Origin: CAZIOH01 sp964540815
GTDB lineage: Bacteria > Myxococcota_A > Polyangia > Fen-1088
Reading direction: 5' to 3'
NCBI GenBank assembly: GCA_964540815.1
Contig: CAZIOH010000071.1
Coordinates: 1 to 35,138, forward strand
Length of the DNA stretch: 35,138 nt
Shown: positions 8,880 through 18,970 of the stretch, piece by piece
Layout: each line of letters starts with the position of its first letter
Position numbering within the stretch: the stretch's first letter is position 1
Translations under genes and position numbers: made by a program
The notes under the pieces: generated by a model
Seen by the model: the letters and a program-made list of their open reading frames with translations, nothing else
Database searches by the model: none
Told to the model about the DNA's origin: nothing

Positions 8880-9713
8880 GTGGCCACCGCTTCTCCCAGC
8901 AGCAGCCGCTCCAAGATCCCCGGCGGAACGAACGACGCCGAGGACCGGGACGCGGAGGCGTCCGGCCCCGACGGGGAGGCGCAAGGTCGCCGCGCGACCC
9001 GGGGGCGTTTCGATCCGAGGCGTGTCTCCACCTTGACCTGGGCGGCGCTGGGTGGGGTCCTGGCCGGGGCCTGGGCGAAGCTCGGGATGGGGATGGGCCT
9101 CGGACCGCCCCTGGTGATGACGGGGCTCGGAGGCTTCACGCTGGTGCTGGCGGCCGCCGCGCTCTGGCGGGTGGTCGATCCCCTGACCCGCGCCGAGGGC
9201 CGCGCCCCCGTCGACCTGCGGGCGCCCCACCGCATCCGCGAGCTCGAGCGGGAGAAGCAGGCGGTGCTGAAGGCGATCAAGGAGATCGAGCTCGACTACC
9301 AGATGCGCAAGATCTCCGAGCCGGACTACCGCGAGATGATCGAGCGCTATCGGGCCCGCGCACTGCGGATCCTCGGGGATCTCGCGGCCGGCAACGACTA
9401 CCGCGTGCTCATCGAGCGCGAGCTCAAGGGTCGGCTGGCCGCCGTGGCGCGCGTGGGAGCCGCCGCCGCCGTTGCGGACCAGGCCAGTCTGGCCGAGGCG
9501 CCCACGGCGGCCGCCGGGATTCCCGGCCCGGCGGGAGCCGTCGACGCGGGCCCGCTCGCGACCGGGGCAAGGCCGTCCGCCGCCTCGCCGGCCGAGGACG
9601 AGCCGCGTCCCCTCCGCTGCGCGGGCTGCCAGACCGTGAACGATCTCGACGCCGAGTTCTGCAAGCGATGCGGAAAGAACCTGCTGTCCCCCGCCTCCTC
9701 CGTGCCCGCGTGA
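8880..9713 (+). CDS. CcmI-like membrane protein with C-terminal zinc ribbon
   Basis: 277 residues from GTG 8880, which has GAGGA 9 nt upstream. The N-terminal about 45 residues are hydrophilic. Two hydrophobic helices follow (about 50-100). A coiled segment then reads RELEREKQAVLKAIKEIELDYQMRKISEPDYREM, closely recalling the short helical motif of CcmI/CycH-type assembly factors (EIEFDxxxGKISEEDY). The C-terminus has an Ala/Pro linker and a zinc ribbon, CAGC-x11-CKRC. Classical CcmI has TPR repeats that chaperone apocytochrome; none are seen here. The position straight after ccmF-ccmH supports a role in heme ligation, which is inference. Its stop overlaps the next start (GTGA). Confidence 0.7.
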   Translation: MATASPSSSRSKIPGGTNDAEDRDAEASGPDGEAQGRRATRGRFDPRRVSTLTWAALGGVLAGAWAKLGMGMGLGPPLVMTGLGGFTLVLAAAALWRVVDPLTRAEGRAPVDLRAPHRIRELEREKQAVLKAIKEIELDYQMRKISEPDYREMIERYRARALRILGDLAAGNDYRVLIERELKGRLAAVARVGAAAAVADQASLAEAPTAAAGIPGPAGAVDAGPLATGARPSAASPAEDEPRPLRCAGCQTVNDLDAEFCKRCGKNLLSPASSVPA

Positions 9714-11533
9714 GCCCGCGCCTCCCTCGACCACGACGCAAGCCGTCGGATCTCCGCACGCGTCTCCGCACGCGCAGCGGGGCGCTCGGGCTCGGGCTCG
9801 GGCTGGCGGCGCTGACGTCCGCCCTGCTCGTCCTCGCGACCCCGACGCGGCCCTGCCTCGCGCAGCCCCGCGGGATGCCGAACCTGCGCGAGATCTCGGG
9901 GCGGCCGCTGCCCGACCGCGGAATGGCACCGGGCACCGTCTCGGTGCGGGTGGCCCGCCAGGCGCTGTCGAACCCGGTCGCCAACACCGAGGTGGTTGGC
10001 ATCGTCGAGGCCGCCGGCGGCGACTCGCGGAAGCGCACCGCGCGCACCGACGGCGAGGGGCGAGCGATCTTCGATGGCCTCCGCCCGGGCGACCGCTTCC
10101 ACGCCGAGGTGCAGGTGGGGACCGAGCTCGTCAAGTCGGACGTCTTCACGATCCCGGACGCGGGCGGCATCCGCACGATGCTGGTGGGCGAGCTCCCGGC
10201 CGACACCGGACAGCCGCCGGGCGGGGCGGAGGGCGGGGAGCCAGCCGGGCCCCCGGCCTTCACGCTCGGGATGATCTCCGGAACCACCCGCCTCGATCCC
10301 GCGCTCGAACGCGGGACCATCGCCGTCACCGCGCTCGACGAGGCGGGCCGCCCCCTCGCCAACCAGGTCCTCGAGCTCGGACAGGTCGCCGCCGACGGTC
10401 AGGTCCGGGTCACGCGGCAGACCACCGGTGCCGACGGCAAGGCCACCTTCGAGAAGGTGGGCCTGACAGCGGGCGCCGAGGCCGGGGCAGCCGGCGGCGC
10501 AGGCGCCGGCGAGGCCGCCGCCGCGGCCGCGAGCAACGCCACCACCGCCGCCGCGGTGGTCATGTCCGCCGGCGACGTTCGGGTCGGCACCGACGGCTTC
10601 GCGATCCCCACCAGCGGCGGAATCCGGGTCGAGCTGCAGGTCCCGCAGCGGACCTCCGACCCCTCGTCCATCTCGGTGGGTGAAGGAGGCCGCATCGTCT
10701 TTCAGATGCGCGACGACGCCGTCTCGTTCATCGAGACATTCCCGCTGCAGAACGGATCGGGGAAGATCTTCGACCCGGGGGTGGGCGGCATCGAGATCCC
10801 GCTACCGAGCGAGGCGGTCAACGCCGAGGGCGCGGACGGCGAGCACAAGATCGAGATCCGCAAGGGCGTCGGGGTCGCAGTGCATGGCACCATCCCCCCT
10901 CGGCGACCGGTGGTGCCGAACCAGAAGTCCCCCGACGAGGTGACCTTCGGCTTCGTCCTGCCGGTCCGAGGGTCGACCCTCTCGTTCGAGCAGCGCTTCC
11001 CGAATGGCTTCGGAGAATACACCTTCGTCATGGAGCAACTGGCCGGGGTGGAGATCGAGAGCGACCAGATCACCGGACGGCAGGCCCGGGAGCTGCCACC
11101 GAAGAAGTACTGGCTGATGCGCGGGGCGCCCATCCCCCAAGGAGGAACGCTGCGCTTCAAGGTGACCGGCCTTCCCGTGGCCGACGAGACCGGAAAAGTC
11201 ATCGCCGCCACGCTGGCGGTGGGCCTGGCCCTGGCTGCCATCCTGCTCTCGCGTCGGCCAGCCACCCCGGCCGGGGTGGCGCGACAGGGCGAGCGCGAGC
11301 GGCTGCGCGAGCGGTTGATGGAACGGCGGGAGAAGCTCTTCGCCGAGCTGGTCACCGTCGAGTCGCGGCGAACGTCGACGGTCGCAGCGGTCCCGGCGAC
11401 GACCGGGGGCGCGGGCGCGGCGGGGCTAGAGCCCGCGGGGCCGGCCGCCCCCACCCTCCGCGCCGAGCTCGTGCGGAAGCTGGAGAACGTGTACCGCGAG
11501 CTCGCGACCCTCGACGAGCGCCGCGCGAGCTAG
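9710..11533 (+). CDS. Secreted, membrane-anchored protein with carboxypeptidase-regulatory-like domains in the ccm locus
   Basis: 607 residues from GTG 9710, which overlaps the previous TGA as GTGA; an ATG at 9668 would give a longer, overlapping form. The N-terminus is Arg-rich, then a hydrophobic core ending CLAQ resembles a signal peptide. Two modules like the carboxypeptidase regulatory/transthyretin-like fold follow (TVSVRVARQALSNPVANTEV... and GTIAVTALDEAGRPLANQVL...), then a large beta-rich region. Near the C-terminus are one hydrophobic helix (VIAATLAVGLALAAILL) and a charged helical cytoplasmic tail (RLRERLMERREKLFAELV...). The periplasmic part could bind protein or peptidoglycan; its role is unknown. 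The stop TAG is made partly by the TA at the edge of the inserted element. Confidence 0.7.
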   Translation: MSPRLPRPRRKPSDLRTRLRTRSGALGLGLGLAALTSALLVLATPTRPCLAQPRGMPNLREISGRPLPDRGMAPGTVSVRVARQALSNPVANTEVVGIVEAAGGDSRKRTARTDGEGRAIFDGLRPGDRFHAEVQVGTELVKSDVFTIPDAGGIRTMLVGELPADTGQPPGGAEGGEPAGPPAFTLGMISGTTRLDPALERGTIAVTALDEAGRPLANQVLELGQVAADGQVRVTRQTTGADGKATFEKVGLTAGAEAGAAGGAGAGEAAAAAASNATTAAAVVMSAGDVRVGTDGFAIPTSGGIRVELQVPQRTSDPSSISVGEGGRIVFQMRDDAVSFIETFPLQNGSGKIFDPGVGGIEIPLPSEAVNAEGADGEHKIEIRKGVGVAVHGTIPPRRPVVPNQKSPDEVTFGFVLPVRGSTLSFEQRFPNGFGEYTFVMEQLAGVEIESDQITGRQARELPPKKYWLMRGAPIPQGGTLRFKVTGLPVADETGKVIAATLAVGLALAAILLSRRPATPAGVARQGERERLRERLMERREKLFAELVTVESRRTSTVAAVPATTGGAGAAGLEPAGPAAPTLRAELVRKLENVYRELATLDERRAS

Positions 11534-11694
11534 TACCTCGCCACAGTGAATCCGAACGGTTCAAACTTGTTCCGAGTCGCCATGGCTGCGTTGCTCCTCA
11601 GCTACATACCTTCGGGCATGCGCCTTCGTCGCGCCTTGCCCGGCTCCGGCACGGCGCCTCAACCGATCATCTTCTTCGCTGTGGCGAGGTACTA
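11531..11694 (+). mobile_element. MITE-like element 1, TA-flanked, about 160-bp core
   Basis: Terminal inverted repeats: the left end GTACCTCGCCACAG matches the right end CTGTGGCGAGGTAC perfectly, with further complementarity (TGAA against TTCG). The element is flanked by TA on both sides, the target duplication typical of IS630/Tc1/mariner elements. It encodes no protein of note. The internal segments GCTGCGTTGCTCCTC and TCGTCGCGCCTTGC recur at the same offsets in the reverse complement of element 2, so the two belong to one diverged superfamily. The right-hand TA is shared with element 2. Confidence 0.85.
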
Positions 11695-11855
11695 GTGCAC
11701 CGCTCTCGAAATAGGGTCGATGATCCGTCGTCGAGGCGAAGGCCCCGCAAGGCGCGACGACGACCAATGCTCAGACGTATTGCGAGGAGGAGCAACGCAG
11801 CGGGGTCGAAGCATCGGCGGCGCAGCATTGATTCTATTTCGAGAGCGGTGCACTA
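11693..11855 (+). mobile_element. MITE-like element 2, copy A, between the membrane protein gene and ccmA
   Basis: The 159-bp core is flanked by TA. The terminal inverted repeat GTGCACCGCTCTCGAAATAG is matched perfectly at the right end. There is no coding capacity. A second copy lies at 16092-16254 with the same length, the same orientation and 11 differences over 163 bp by my count. It ends immediately before a GTG that could start ccmA. Removing elements 1 and 2 with one TA each would leave ...GAGCTAGTGTCC..., keeping the upstream TAG stop and placing ATG 11874 a few bases downstream. The pair therefore appears to have been inserted into a once compact operon. Confidence 0.88.
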
Positions 11856-11873
11856 GTGTCCGTGCGGGCGCCC

Positions 11874-12608
11874 ATGGACTCGCCGCTGGCGGAGACGGCC
11901 GCCGCCCTGGTGGTGGATCGGGTGGGAAAGACCTTCGGCGATCGCCGTCGTGCCCTGGTGGACGTCTCGACCAGCTTCAGGCCCGGGGAGATCGGCGCCG
12001 TGCTCGGGCCGAACGGGGCCGGAAAGTCGACCCTGCTGTCGATCCTGGCCACGCTGTCGGCGCCGTCCTCCGGGCGCGTGGCCTGGGGCGGGGTCACGCT
12101 CACCCGGGGCTGCGAGGCCCGGCGCGCCCTCGGGTACGTGGGGCACGAGCCGGGGCTCTACCTCGAGCTTGGCGCGCGGAGCAACCTCCTGCTCTTCGCC
12201 AGCCTCTACGAGCTCGATCGCCCGGCGGAGCGCGCCGCCGAGCTGCTCGCGCGGGTCGGCCTGGCGGACGCCAGCGCCGAGGCTCCCGTTCGCACCTTCT
12301 CGCGCGGGATGCAGCAGCGCCTGGCCCTGGCGCGGGCGCTGCTGCACGCCCCGTCCATCCTGCTCTTCGACGAGCCGAGCTCGGCGCTGGATCCGGCCGG
12401 GGCAGACTGGCTCGGCGAGGAGCTGCGCCGCGAGCGCGCGGCCGGGCGAATCGTGGTGCTGGTGACCCACGATCTCGAGGCGGCCGGCAACCTCGCCGAC
12501 CACGTGGTGATTCTCCGGCGCGGGCGGGTGGTGGCCGACCAGCGGCAATCCGAGCCCTTCGGAGCGGACGAACTGCGCGCGCGCTACGCCGAGGTCTGCC
12601 GTGGATGA
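11874..12608 (+). CDS. ccmA: Heme exporter ABC transporter ATP-binding subunit CcmA
   Basis: ATPase subunit that drives heme release to the chaperone CcmE in System I maturation, working with CcmB, CcmC and CcmD. Motifs: Walker A GPNGAGKST, signature region FSRGMQQRLALARALL (the LSGGQ equivalent is SRGMQ), Walker B ILLFDEPSSALD and H-loop VLVTHD. 244 residues from ATG 11874; a GTG at 11856, abutting the MITE end, would add six residues (SVRAP...). Neither start has a strong Shine-Dalgarno sequence, and the GTG option would take its leader from the inserted element. It lies just before ccmB. Family is certain. The Ccm assignment rests on neighbouring ccmB and ccmF-ccmH. Confidence 0.9.
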   Translation: MDSPLAETAAALVVDRVGKTFGDRRRALVDVSTSFRPGEIGAVLGPNGAGKSTLLSILATLSAPSSGRVAWGGVTLTRGCEARRALGYVGHEPGLYLELGARSNLLLFASLYELDRPAERAAELLARVGLADASAEAPVRTFSRGMQQRLALARALLHAPSILLFDEPSSALDPAGADWLGEELRRERAAGRIVVLVTHDLEAAGNLADHVVILRRGRVVADQRQSEPFGADELRARYAEVCRG

Positions 12609-12717
12609 TCGACTGGCGCGCGATCGACCGGCGCAACCTCGACCGCGGAAGGCGGGCCCACCAGGCCCGAGCCACCCGGCCAGCCCGACCGCTGCGGGGC
12701 CTCGCCCTTCCCGCCGG

Positions 12718-13416
12718 ATGCCGGGTGGCCGCCACTTCCTCGGCGCGGCCCTGCGGATCGCCCGCAAGGATCTGGCGATCGAGTGGCGGAGCCGCGAGAT
12801 CCTGGCCACCAGCGTCTTCCTGGCCCTGGTGGTGGTCCTCATCTTCAGCTTCGCGTTCGTCGTGGGGGGCAACCCCCCGGGTCCACCCGTCACGGCCGGA
12901 ATCTTGTGGGTGGCCATCATCATCGCGGGCGTGGTGGGTCTCGGCCGGACCTTCGATCGGGAGCGCGATGGCGAGGCGATCCGGGCCCTGCTCCTGTCGC
13001 CCATCCCGCGCGCGGCCATCTACCTCGGCAAGGTCGCCGCGACCCTGGTGTTGATGGTCCTGGTGGAGCTGGTGGTCTCGGTGCTGTGCGCGCTCTTCTT
13101 CAACGCCCCGTCGATCCTGACCGACCCGCGCATCGCCGCCCTGCTGGGGCTCGGCACCCTGGGTTTCGCCGCGGTGGGATGCGTCTTCTCGGCGGCGCTG
13201 CTGCGGGCCAAGAGCCGGGACGTGTTGCTGTCGAGCCTGCTCTATCCGGTGGTGGTGCCGATCCTGATCGCCGGCGCACGGGGAACCGCGCTGCTCCTGG
13301 ATCCGACGCCAGACGCGGATGCGGCGCTCTTTTGGACTCAGTTTCTGATTTCCGTTGACGTGGTTTTCATTGTGGTGGGATTCTGGGCTTTCGAGCCGGT
13401 GGTTTCTGGTGACTAG
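12718..13416 (+). CDS. ccmB: Heme exporter permease subunit CcmB
   Basis: 232-residue membrane protein with six hydrophobic helices, the permease partner of CcmA. The N-terminus LGAALRIARKDLAIEWRSREIL is the typical CcmB cytoplasmic lead-in. LGRTFDRERDGEAIRALLLSPIPRAAIYLGK and RAKSRDVLLSSLLYPVVVPILIAG are also characteristic. ATG 12718 gives the usual family length. An in-frame GTG at 12601, overlapping ccmA, would add 39 Pro/Arg-rich residues whose third codon positions are less G/C-biased than normal here. An ATG at 12605 overlapping the ccmA stop (ATGA) is in another frame. The start region is therefore uncertain, although the core gene is clear. Confidence 0.88.
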   Translation: MPGGRHFLGAALRIARKDLAIEWRSREILATSVFLALVVVLIFSFAFVVGGNPPGPPVTAGILWVAIIIAGVVGLGRTFDRERDGEAIRALLLSPIPRAAIYLGKVAATLVLMVLVELVVSVLCALFFNAPSILTDPRIAALLGLGTLGFAAVGCVFSAALLRAKSRDVLLSSLLYPVVVPILIAGARGTALLLDPTPDADAALFWTQFLISVDVVFIVVGFWAFEPVVSGD

Positions 13417-13584
13417 CCTTGGCCGCAGATCCGGTCCGTCCTTCATTTGCCCGTCCGTTCGCCCCCGATTCGTGCCCGCTCGACCGAGATGTCGCAGGTC
13501 TGGCCCCAACGATGACACCCTGCGTTTAAACTTGAGATCTCTACCGATTTTAGTGACGTGGATAACGAAAAGTCGTTCGCCCCG

Positions 13585-13590
13585 TATACT
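13585..13590 (+). promoter_or_regulatory. Possible -10 element TATACT before the VWA lipoprotein gene
   Basis: TATACT (five of six matches to TATAAT) lies in an unusually A/T-rich stretch (about 13527-13597) about 30 bp before ATG 13621. A Shine-Dalgarno TGGAGG lies at 13606-13611. I see no good -35 box at the expected distance, so the call is tentative. Confidence 0.35.
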
Positions 13591-13620
13591 AAAGCTCTGC
13601 TGACCTGGAGGTTCCCCCCG

Positions 13621-14760
13621 ATGAGTCGCACAACACTGTTTCCATGTCTTCTGGCCGGCGCCCTCGGCGCCCTGGCGGTGGGATCGGTCGGCTGCACCTT
13701 CGACAGCAGCAAGAGCGCCGCCCGTCCCGGGGTTCAAGTCGCGACCGGAGACGGCGGCGTCTTCGTCCCCCCCGTGTTCGACGCCGAATCCAGGGAGATA
13801 GGCGGCCTCGTGGGCATGCCGGAGGGGGGCGTCGCCAGTGGCCTCACCGAGGACGCGAACTGTGGGCTCGTCAAGAGCGCGCTCATGAACGCGCCCCCCG
13901 ACGTGCTCATCGTCCTCGATCGCTCTGGCTCCATGCTCCAGGACGCGACCGGGATGATGTGCGCAGGTCCCACCGGTTGCGGCGCGACCTCGAAGTGGAC
14001 CCAGGTGACGACGGCCATCGAACAGGTCGTGATGACCACCGAGAACGAGGTGAACTGGGGGCTCAAGTTCTTCGGCAGCGACCGCGGCGGCTGTAACGTC
14101 AACGCCGGTGTGGAGGTCGCCCCGATGACCGCCAACTCCACCGCCATCACCACCGCCATCACCGCCACCACCCCCGGCTCGAGCACCCCCACCCGGGTGG
14201 GGGTCATGACCGCCGGGACCTATCTGTCGACCCTGGCCGACGGAAATCCCAAGTACATCATCCTCGCCACCGACGGGGTCCCGAACTGCGCGGCGGTGGG
14301 CGGCAACAACGCGGCCGACGACGCCCCCGCCATCGCGGCGGTCGGGGCAGTGGCCGCCATGAACATCCCCGTGTTCGTCATCGGCATCGCGACCGATGCG
14401 ACGGCGGTGGCGACATTGAACGGGATGGCGATGGCCGGCGGGAAGCCGCAGGCGGGCGCCCAGCAGTACTACCTCGTGACCAACACCGCCGATCTGGTGA
14501 CGGTCCTCGGCACGCTGAAGGGGATGATCATGCGGGGCTGCACCTATCGGCTGCCGAAGATCCCTCCCACCCCGGACAACGTGAAGGTGACGGTGGCCGG
14601 CAACAAGGTCGACCGCGACACGACCCACACCTCCGGCTGGGACTACAGCCCCGACATGATGTCGATCGTGTTTTACGGGGGCCTGTGCGATCAGCTGACC
14701 GCAGGCACCGCCGGAGACGTGGCGATCATCCTCGGTTGCGGGATGACCCCCATCCCCTGA
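13621..14760 (+). CDS. VWA-domain lipoprotein
   Basis: 379 residues. The N-terminus MSRTTLFPCLLAGALGALAV with lipobox VGSVGC indicates a lipoprotein exported by Sec and anchored in a membrane. A von Willebrand A domain starts near residue 90: DVLIVLDRSGSM carries the metal-ion-dependent adhesion site DxSxS, and the later LATDGVPN supplies the second Asp. Cys residues in the mature part could form disulfides. The start ATG 13621 is supported by TGGAGG 9 nt upstream. Such proteins are common in myxobacteria as surface or periplasmic binding proteins; the ligand is unknown. It lies between ccmB and the oppositely oriented aminotransferase, with its stop only 25 bp from that gene's stop. I see no direct link to cytochrome maturation. 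Confidence 0.85.
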   Translation: MSRTTLFPCLLAGALGALAVGSVGCTFDSSKSAARPGVQVATGDGGVFVPPVFDAESREIGGLVGMPEGGVASGLTEDANCGLVKSALMNAPPDVLIVLDRSGSMLQDATGMMCAGPTGCGATSKWTQVTTAIEQVVMTTENEVNWGLKFFGSDRGGCNVNAGVEVAPMTANSTAITTAITATTPGSSTPTRVGVMTAGTYLSTLADGNPKYIILATDGVPNCAAVGGNNAADDAPAIAAVGAVAAMNIPVFVIGIATDATAVATLNGMAMAGGKPQAGAQQYYLVTNTADLVTVLGTLKGMIMRGCTYRLPKIPPTPDNVKVTVAGNKVDRDTTHTSGWDYSPDMMSIVFYGGLCDQLTAGTAGDVAIILGCGMTPIP

Positions 14761-14785
14761 GGTGGTCGCGCCTGGCGACCGCCTG

Positions 14786-16051
<1,266 letters not shown>

Positions 16052-16091
16052 CGGCCGGCATCCTACCGTTTGCGGCCCGGATTTTGGGGAC

Positions 16092-16254
16092 TAGTGCACC
16101 GCCGTCGAAATAGCGTCAATGATCCGTAGCCGAGGCGAAGGCACCGCAAGGCGCGACGACGACCAATCCTCAGACGTATTGCGAGGAGGAGCAACGCAGC
16201 GGGGTCGAAGCATCGGCGGCGCAGCATTGATTCTATTTCGGCCGCGGTGCACTA
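16092..16254 (+). mobile_element. MITE-like element 2, copy B, upstream of ccmC
   Basis: Same length and orientation as copy A at 11693-11855. The 159-bp core is flanked by TA, with ends GTGCACCGC and GCGGTGCAC. The internal 100 bp are almost identical to copy A. Differences concentrate in the terminal repeats, where the left CCGT and right GGCC arms no longer pair fully. It lies 12 bp before ATG 16267 of ccmC and 40 bp from the divergent aminotransferase start, so it occupies the whole regulatory gap. Confidence 0.88.
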
Positions 16255-16266
16255 GTATAGGCGTCC

Positions 16267-16953
16267 ATGTCGATGACTGCCGTTGGCCCCCGCTTCGGAG
16301 CTGCCCTGTGCCTCGCCGGCCTCGGGTTCATCGTGGTGCCGCAGCTCATCGTGGGGGCGCCCATCGAGCCGGTCATGGGCGCGGTGCAGAAGATCTTCTA
16401 CTTTCACGTCCCGTGCGCGATCATGACCTTCTTGTCGACGTTCGTGGCGGCGGGGGGCAGCCTGGCGTTCTTGTTCAAGGGCTCCGAGGGCGGGGATCGG
16501 TTGGCGCTGGCGGCCGGTGAGCTCGGGGTGCTGTTCGGGGCCTGCACGCTGGTGACGGGCCCTCTGTGGGGGCGCAAGGCCTGGGGGGTCTGGTGGCAGT
16601 GGGACGCGCGGCTCACGAGCACGCTGCTGCTGTTCCTGATCCTGAACGGCTACCTGCTGGCGCGGAGGTTCGGTGGGCCGGGGGGGCGGAAGCTGGCTGC
16701 CGCCCTGGCGCTGTTCGCGGCGGTCGACGTGCCGCTCGTCTACAAGAGCGTGGACATCTGGCGCACGGTGCACCCGCAGACGACGGTGGTCCCGACGCTC
16801 GATCCGCGCATGCGGCTGCCTTTCTGGACCTCGTTCGCGCTCATGACCCTCGTCTGGGGCGTGCTGCTCGCCCTGCGCGTGCGGCTCGAGCGCCTGCGCG
16901 CGGCGCGCGGGGATCTCGAGCTGCTCCTCGATGACGAGCTGGAGAGCGTGTGA
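16267..16953 (+). CDS. ccmC: Heme exporter/handling protein CcmC
   Basis: 228-residue six-helix membrane protein that presents heme to CcmE. The heme-binding loop is WGRKAWGVWWQWDARLTSTLLLFLI (W101-W112). Candidate axial His residues are H47 in IFYFHVPCA and H169 in RTVHPQ. The spacing of the two His residues around the tryptophan-rich loop is diagnostic of CcmC, as opposed to CcmF or CcsA. A basic/acidic cytoplasmic tail ends in EDDELESV-like sequence. Start ATG 16267 follows the MITE closely; an ATG two codons later is possible. The stop overlaps the ccmD start (TGATG). Confidence 0.93.
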   Translation: MSMTAVGPRFGAALCLAGLGFIVVPQLIVGAPIEPVMGAVQKIFYFHVPCAIMTFLSTFVAAGGSLAFLFKGSEGGDRLALAAGELGVLFGACTLVTGPLWGRKAWGVWWQWDARLTSTLLLFLILNGYLLARRFGGPGGRKLAAALALFAAVDVPLVYKSVDIWRTVHPQTTVVPTLDPRMRLPFWTSFALMTLVWGVLLALRVRLERLRAARGDLELLLDDELESV

Positions 16954-17258
16954 TGCTGCGGTTTCCTCGCAAGGTCGCAGGCCTCGGTGCCTGGGTGCTG
17001 GCCGCGCTCTGGTCAGCGACGGCGCTCGGCCAGGTGTTCGACAAGTTCGACGAGCGGGCGCGGACCGAGATGCCCGCGACCCCGTTCGTGGCCGGTGCCT
17101 ATGCCTTCATCTGGGTGGCGCTCGGGATCTACGTCTTCATCATCGCCCGCGGGCTGCGCCGCGCCGAGACCGAGGTCGCCGAGCTCAAGCGCCGGGTCGA
17201 TGCGCGGGGCTCGAGCGCGAGGCCTGGTCCCTCGGATCCCGCGGGCACGACGCGGTAG
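16953..17258 (+). CDS. ccmD: CcmD-like small heme exporter protein with N-terminal hydrophobic extension
   Basis: 101 residues. The segment PFVAGAYAFIWVALGIYVFIIARGLRRAETEVAELKRRVDA matches the CcmD pattern: one membrane helix, then a charged coiled tail. CcmD helps release holo-CcmE from CcmA/B/C. Unlike typical CcmD (about 45-70 residues), it has an extra N-terminal hydrophobic stretch (GLGAWVLAALWSATALGQ) that looks like a signal peptide or second helix. ATG 16953 overlaps the ccmC stop by one base and has GGAGAG 6 nt upstream, so translation is probably coupled. Confidence 0.82.
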   Translation: MLRFPRKVAGLGAWVLAALWSATALGQVFDKFDERARTEMPATPFVAGAYAFIWVALGIYVFIIARGLRRAETEVAELKRRVDARGSSARPGPSDPAGTTR

Positions 17259-17276
17259 TCGCGCCGGGGCGGCAAG

Positions 17277-17501
17277 ATGCACACCCCTCCCTCGTCGCAC
17301 TTCATCTACATCCCCGTGGTGCTGATCCTGGGGATCGTGCTCGGGTTCATCCTTGGGGCCCGGGCCACCCGGGATGCCCTCAACGTCGAGCAGCGACGCC
17401 AGGCCGAGCGCGAGGCGCGCAAGCGCGCCCGGGCGGCGGCGAGCGGCGCCGGGCCGTCCGGGGGGCCAGGGCCGGGGGCCCCGGCAGGGCCGGCGGGCTG
17501 A
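17277..17501 (+). CDS. Small single-pass membrane protein following ccmD
   Basis: 74 residues: short polar N-terminus, one hydrophobic helix (FIYIPVVLILGIVLGFILGARA, about residues 9-30), a basic coiled segment (NVEQRRQAEREARKRARAAA), then a Gly/Pro/Ala-rich tail. It resembles CcmD in shape but not in sequence. ATG 17277 lies 18 bp after the ccmD stop, so it is likely the last gene of the ccmC-ccmD unit. No family is recognised. A role as a small subunit of the heme exporter is only inferred from position. Confidence 0.6.
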   Translation: MHTPPSSHFIYIPVVLILGIVLGFILGARATRDALNVEQRRQAEREARKRARAAASGAGPSGGPGPGAPAGPAG

Positions 17502-17595
17502 CGCGGAATGCGTCATGATTGTGCGGCACCCGCCGATGACATCGGTCAGGCGCCCGCCGCGCGAGACGCAAGGCCCCCACCCCGAGGAGATTGCC

Positions 17596-18741
<1,146 letters not shown>

Positions 18742-18838
18742 GAACGCGCCTTCGGCGCTCGCGGGAAGGGGAGGACGGACGCGCCTTCGGCGCTCGCGGG
18801 AAGGGGAGGACCCCTCCCCGCGGGCCCCTCCCGCGGAA
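18742..18838 (+). repeat. Family B repeat, copy 1 (two 35-bp units plus a hairpin)
   Basis: Starts directly after the acyl-CoA dehydrogenase TAA. Units at 18744 and 18779 read ACGCGCCTTCGGCGCTCGCG and onward; GCGCC-TTC-GGCGC can form a small hairpin in each. The second unit runs into a perfect stem, GGGGAGG-ACC-CCTCCCC (18803-18819), followed by GCGGGCCCCTCCCG. A near-copy in reverse orientation follows the secA stop (32949-33032). With 18969-19096 it fills most of the 403-bp gap between two convergent genes. I see no gene in that gap. Confidence 0.82.
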
Positions 18839-18970
18839 TCACGAGTCGCACCAGGATCTCCTGACAGTGCGTCTTCTCCGGTTGGCAAAGCCAACCTCCG
18901 ATCCGCTGGGCCCTGGGAACGTCGCAGAGCAACTTGCGGCCGAGCGCCCGGGTCCGGAAGCCTGGCTTTG

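Noticed and set aside
12100..14628. Open minus-strand frame of over 800 codons across ccmA, ccmB and the VWA gene
   Set aside because: It is a shadow of three recognised plus-strand genes in GC-rich DNA. Its product is a His/Gly/Arg/Asp-rich low-complexity string with no domain.
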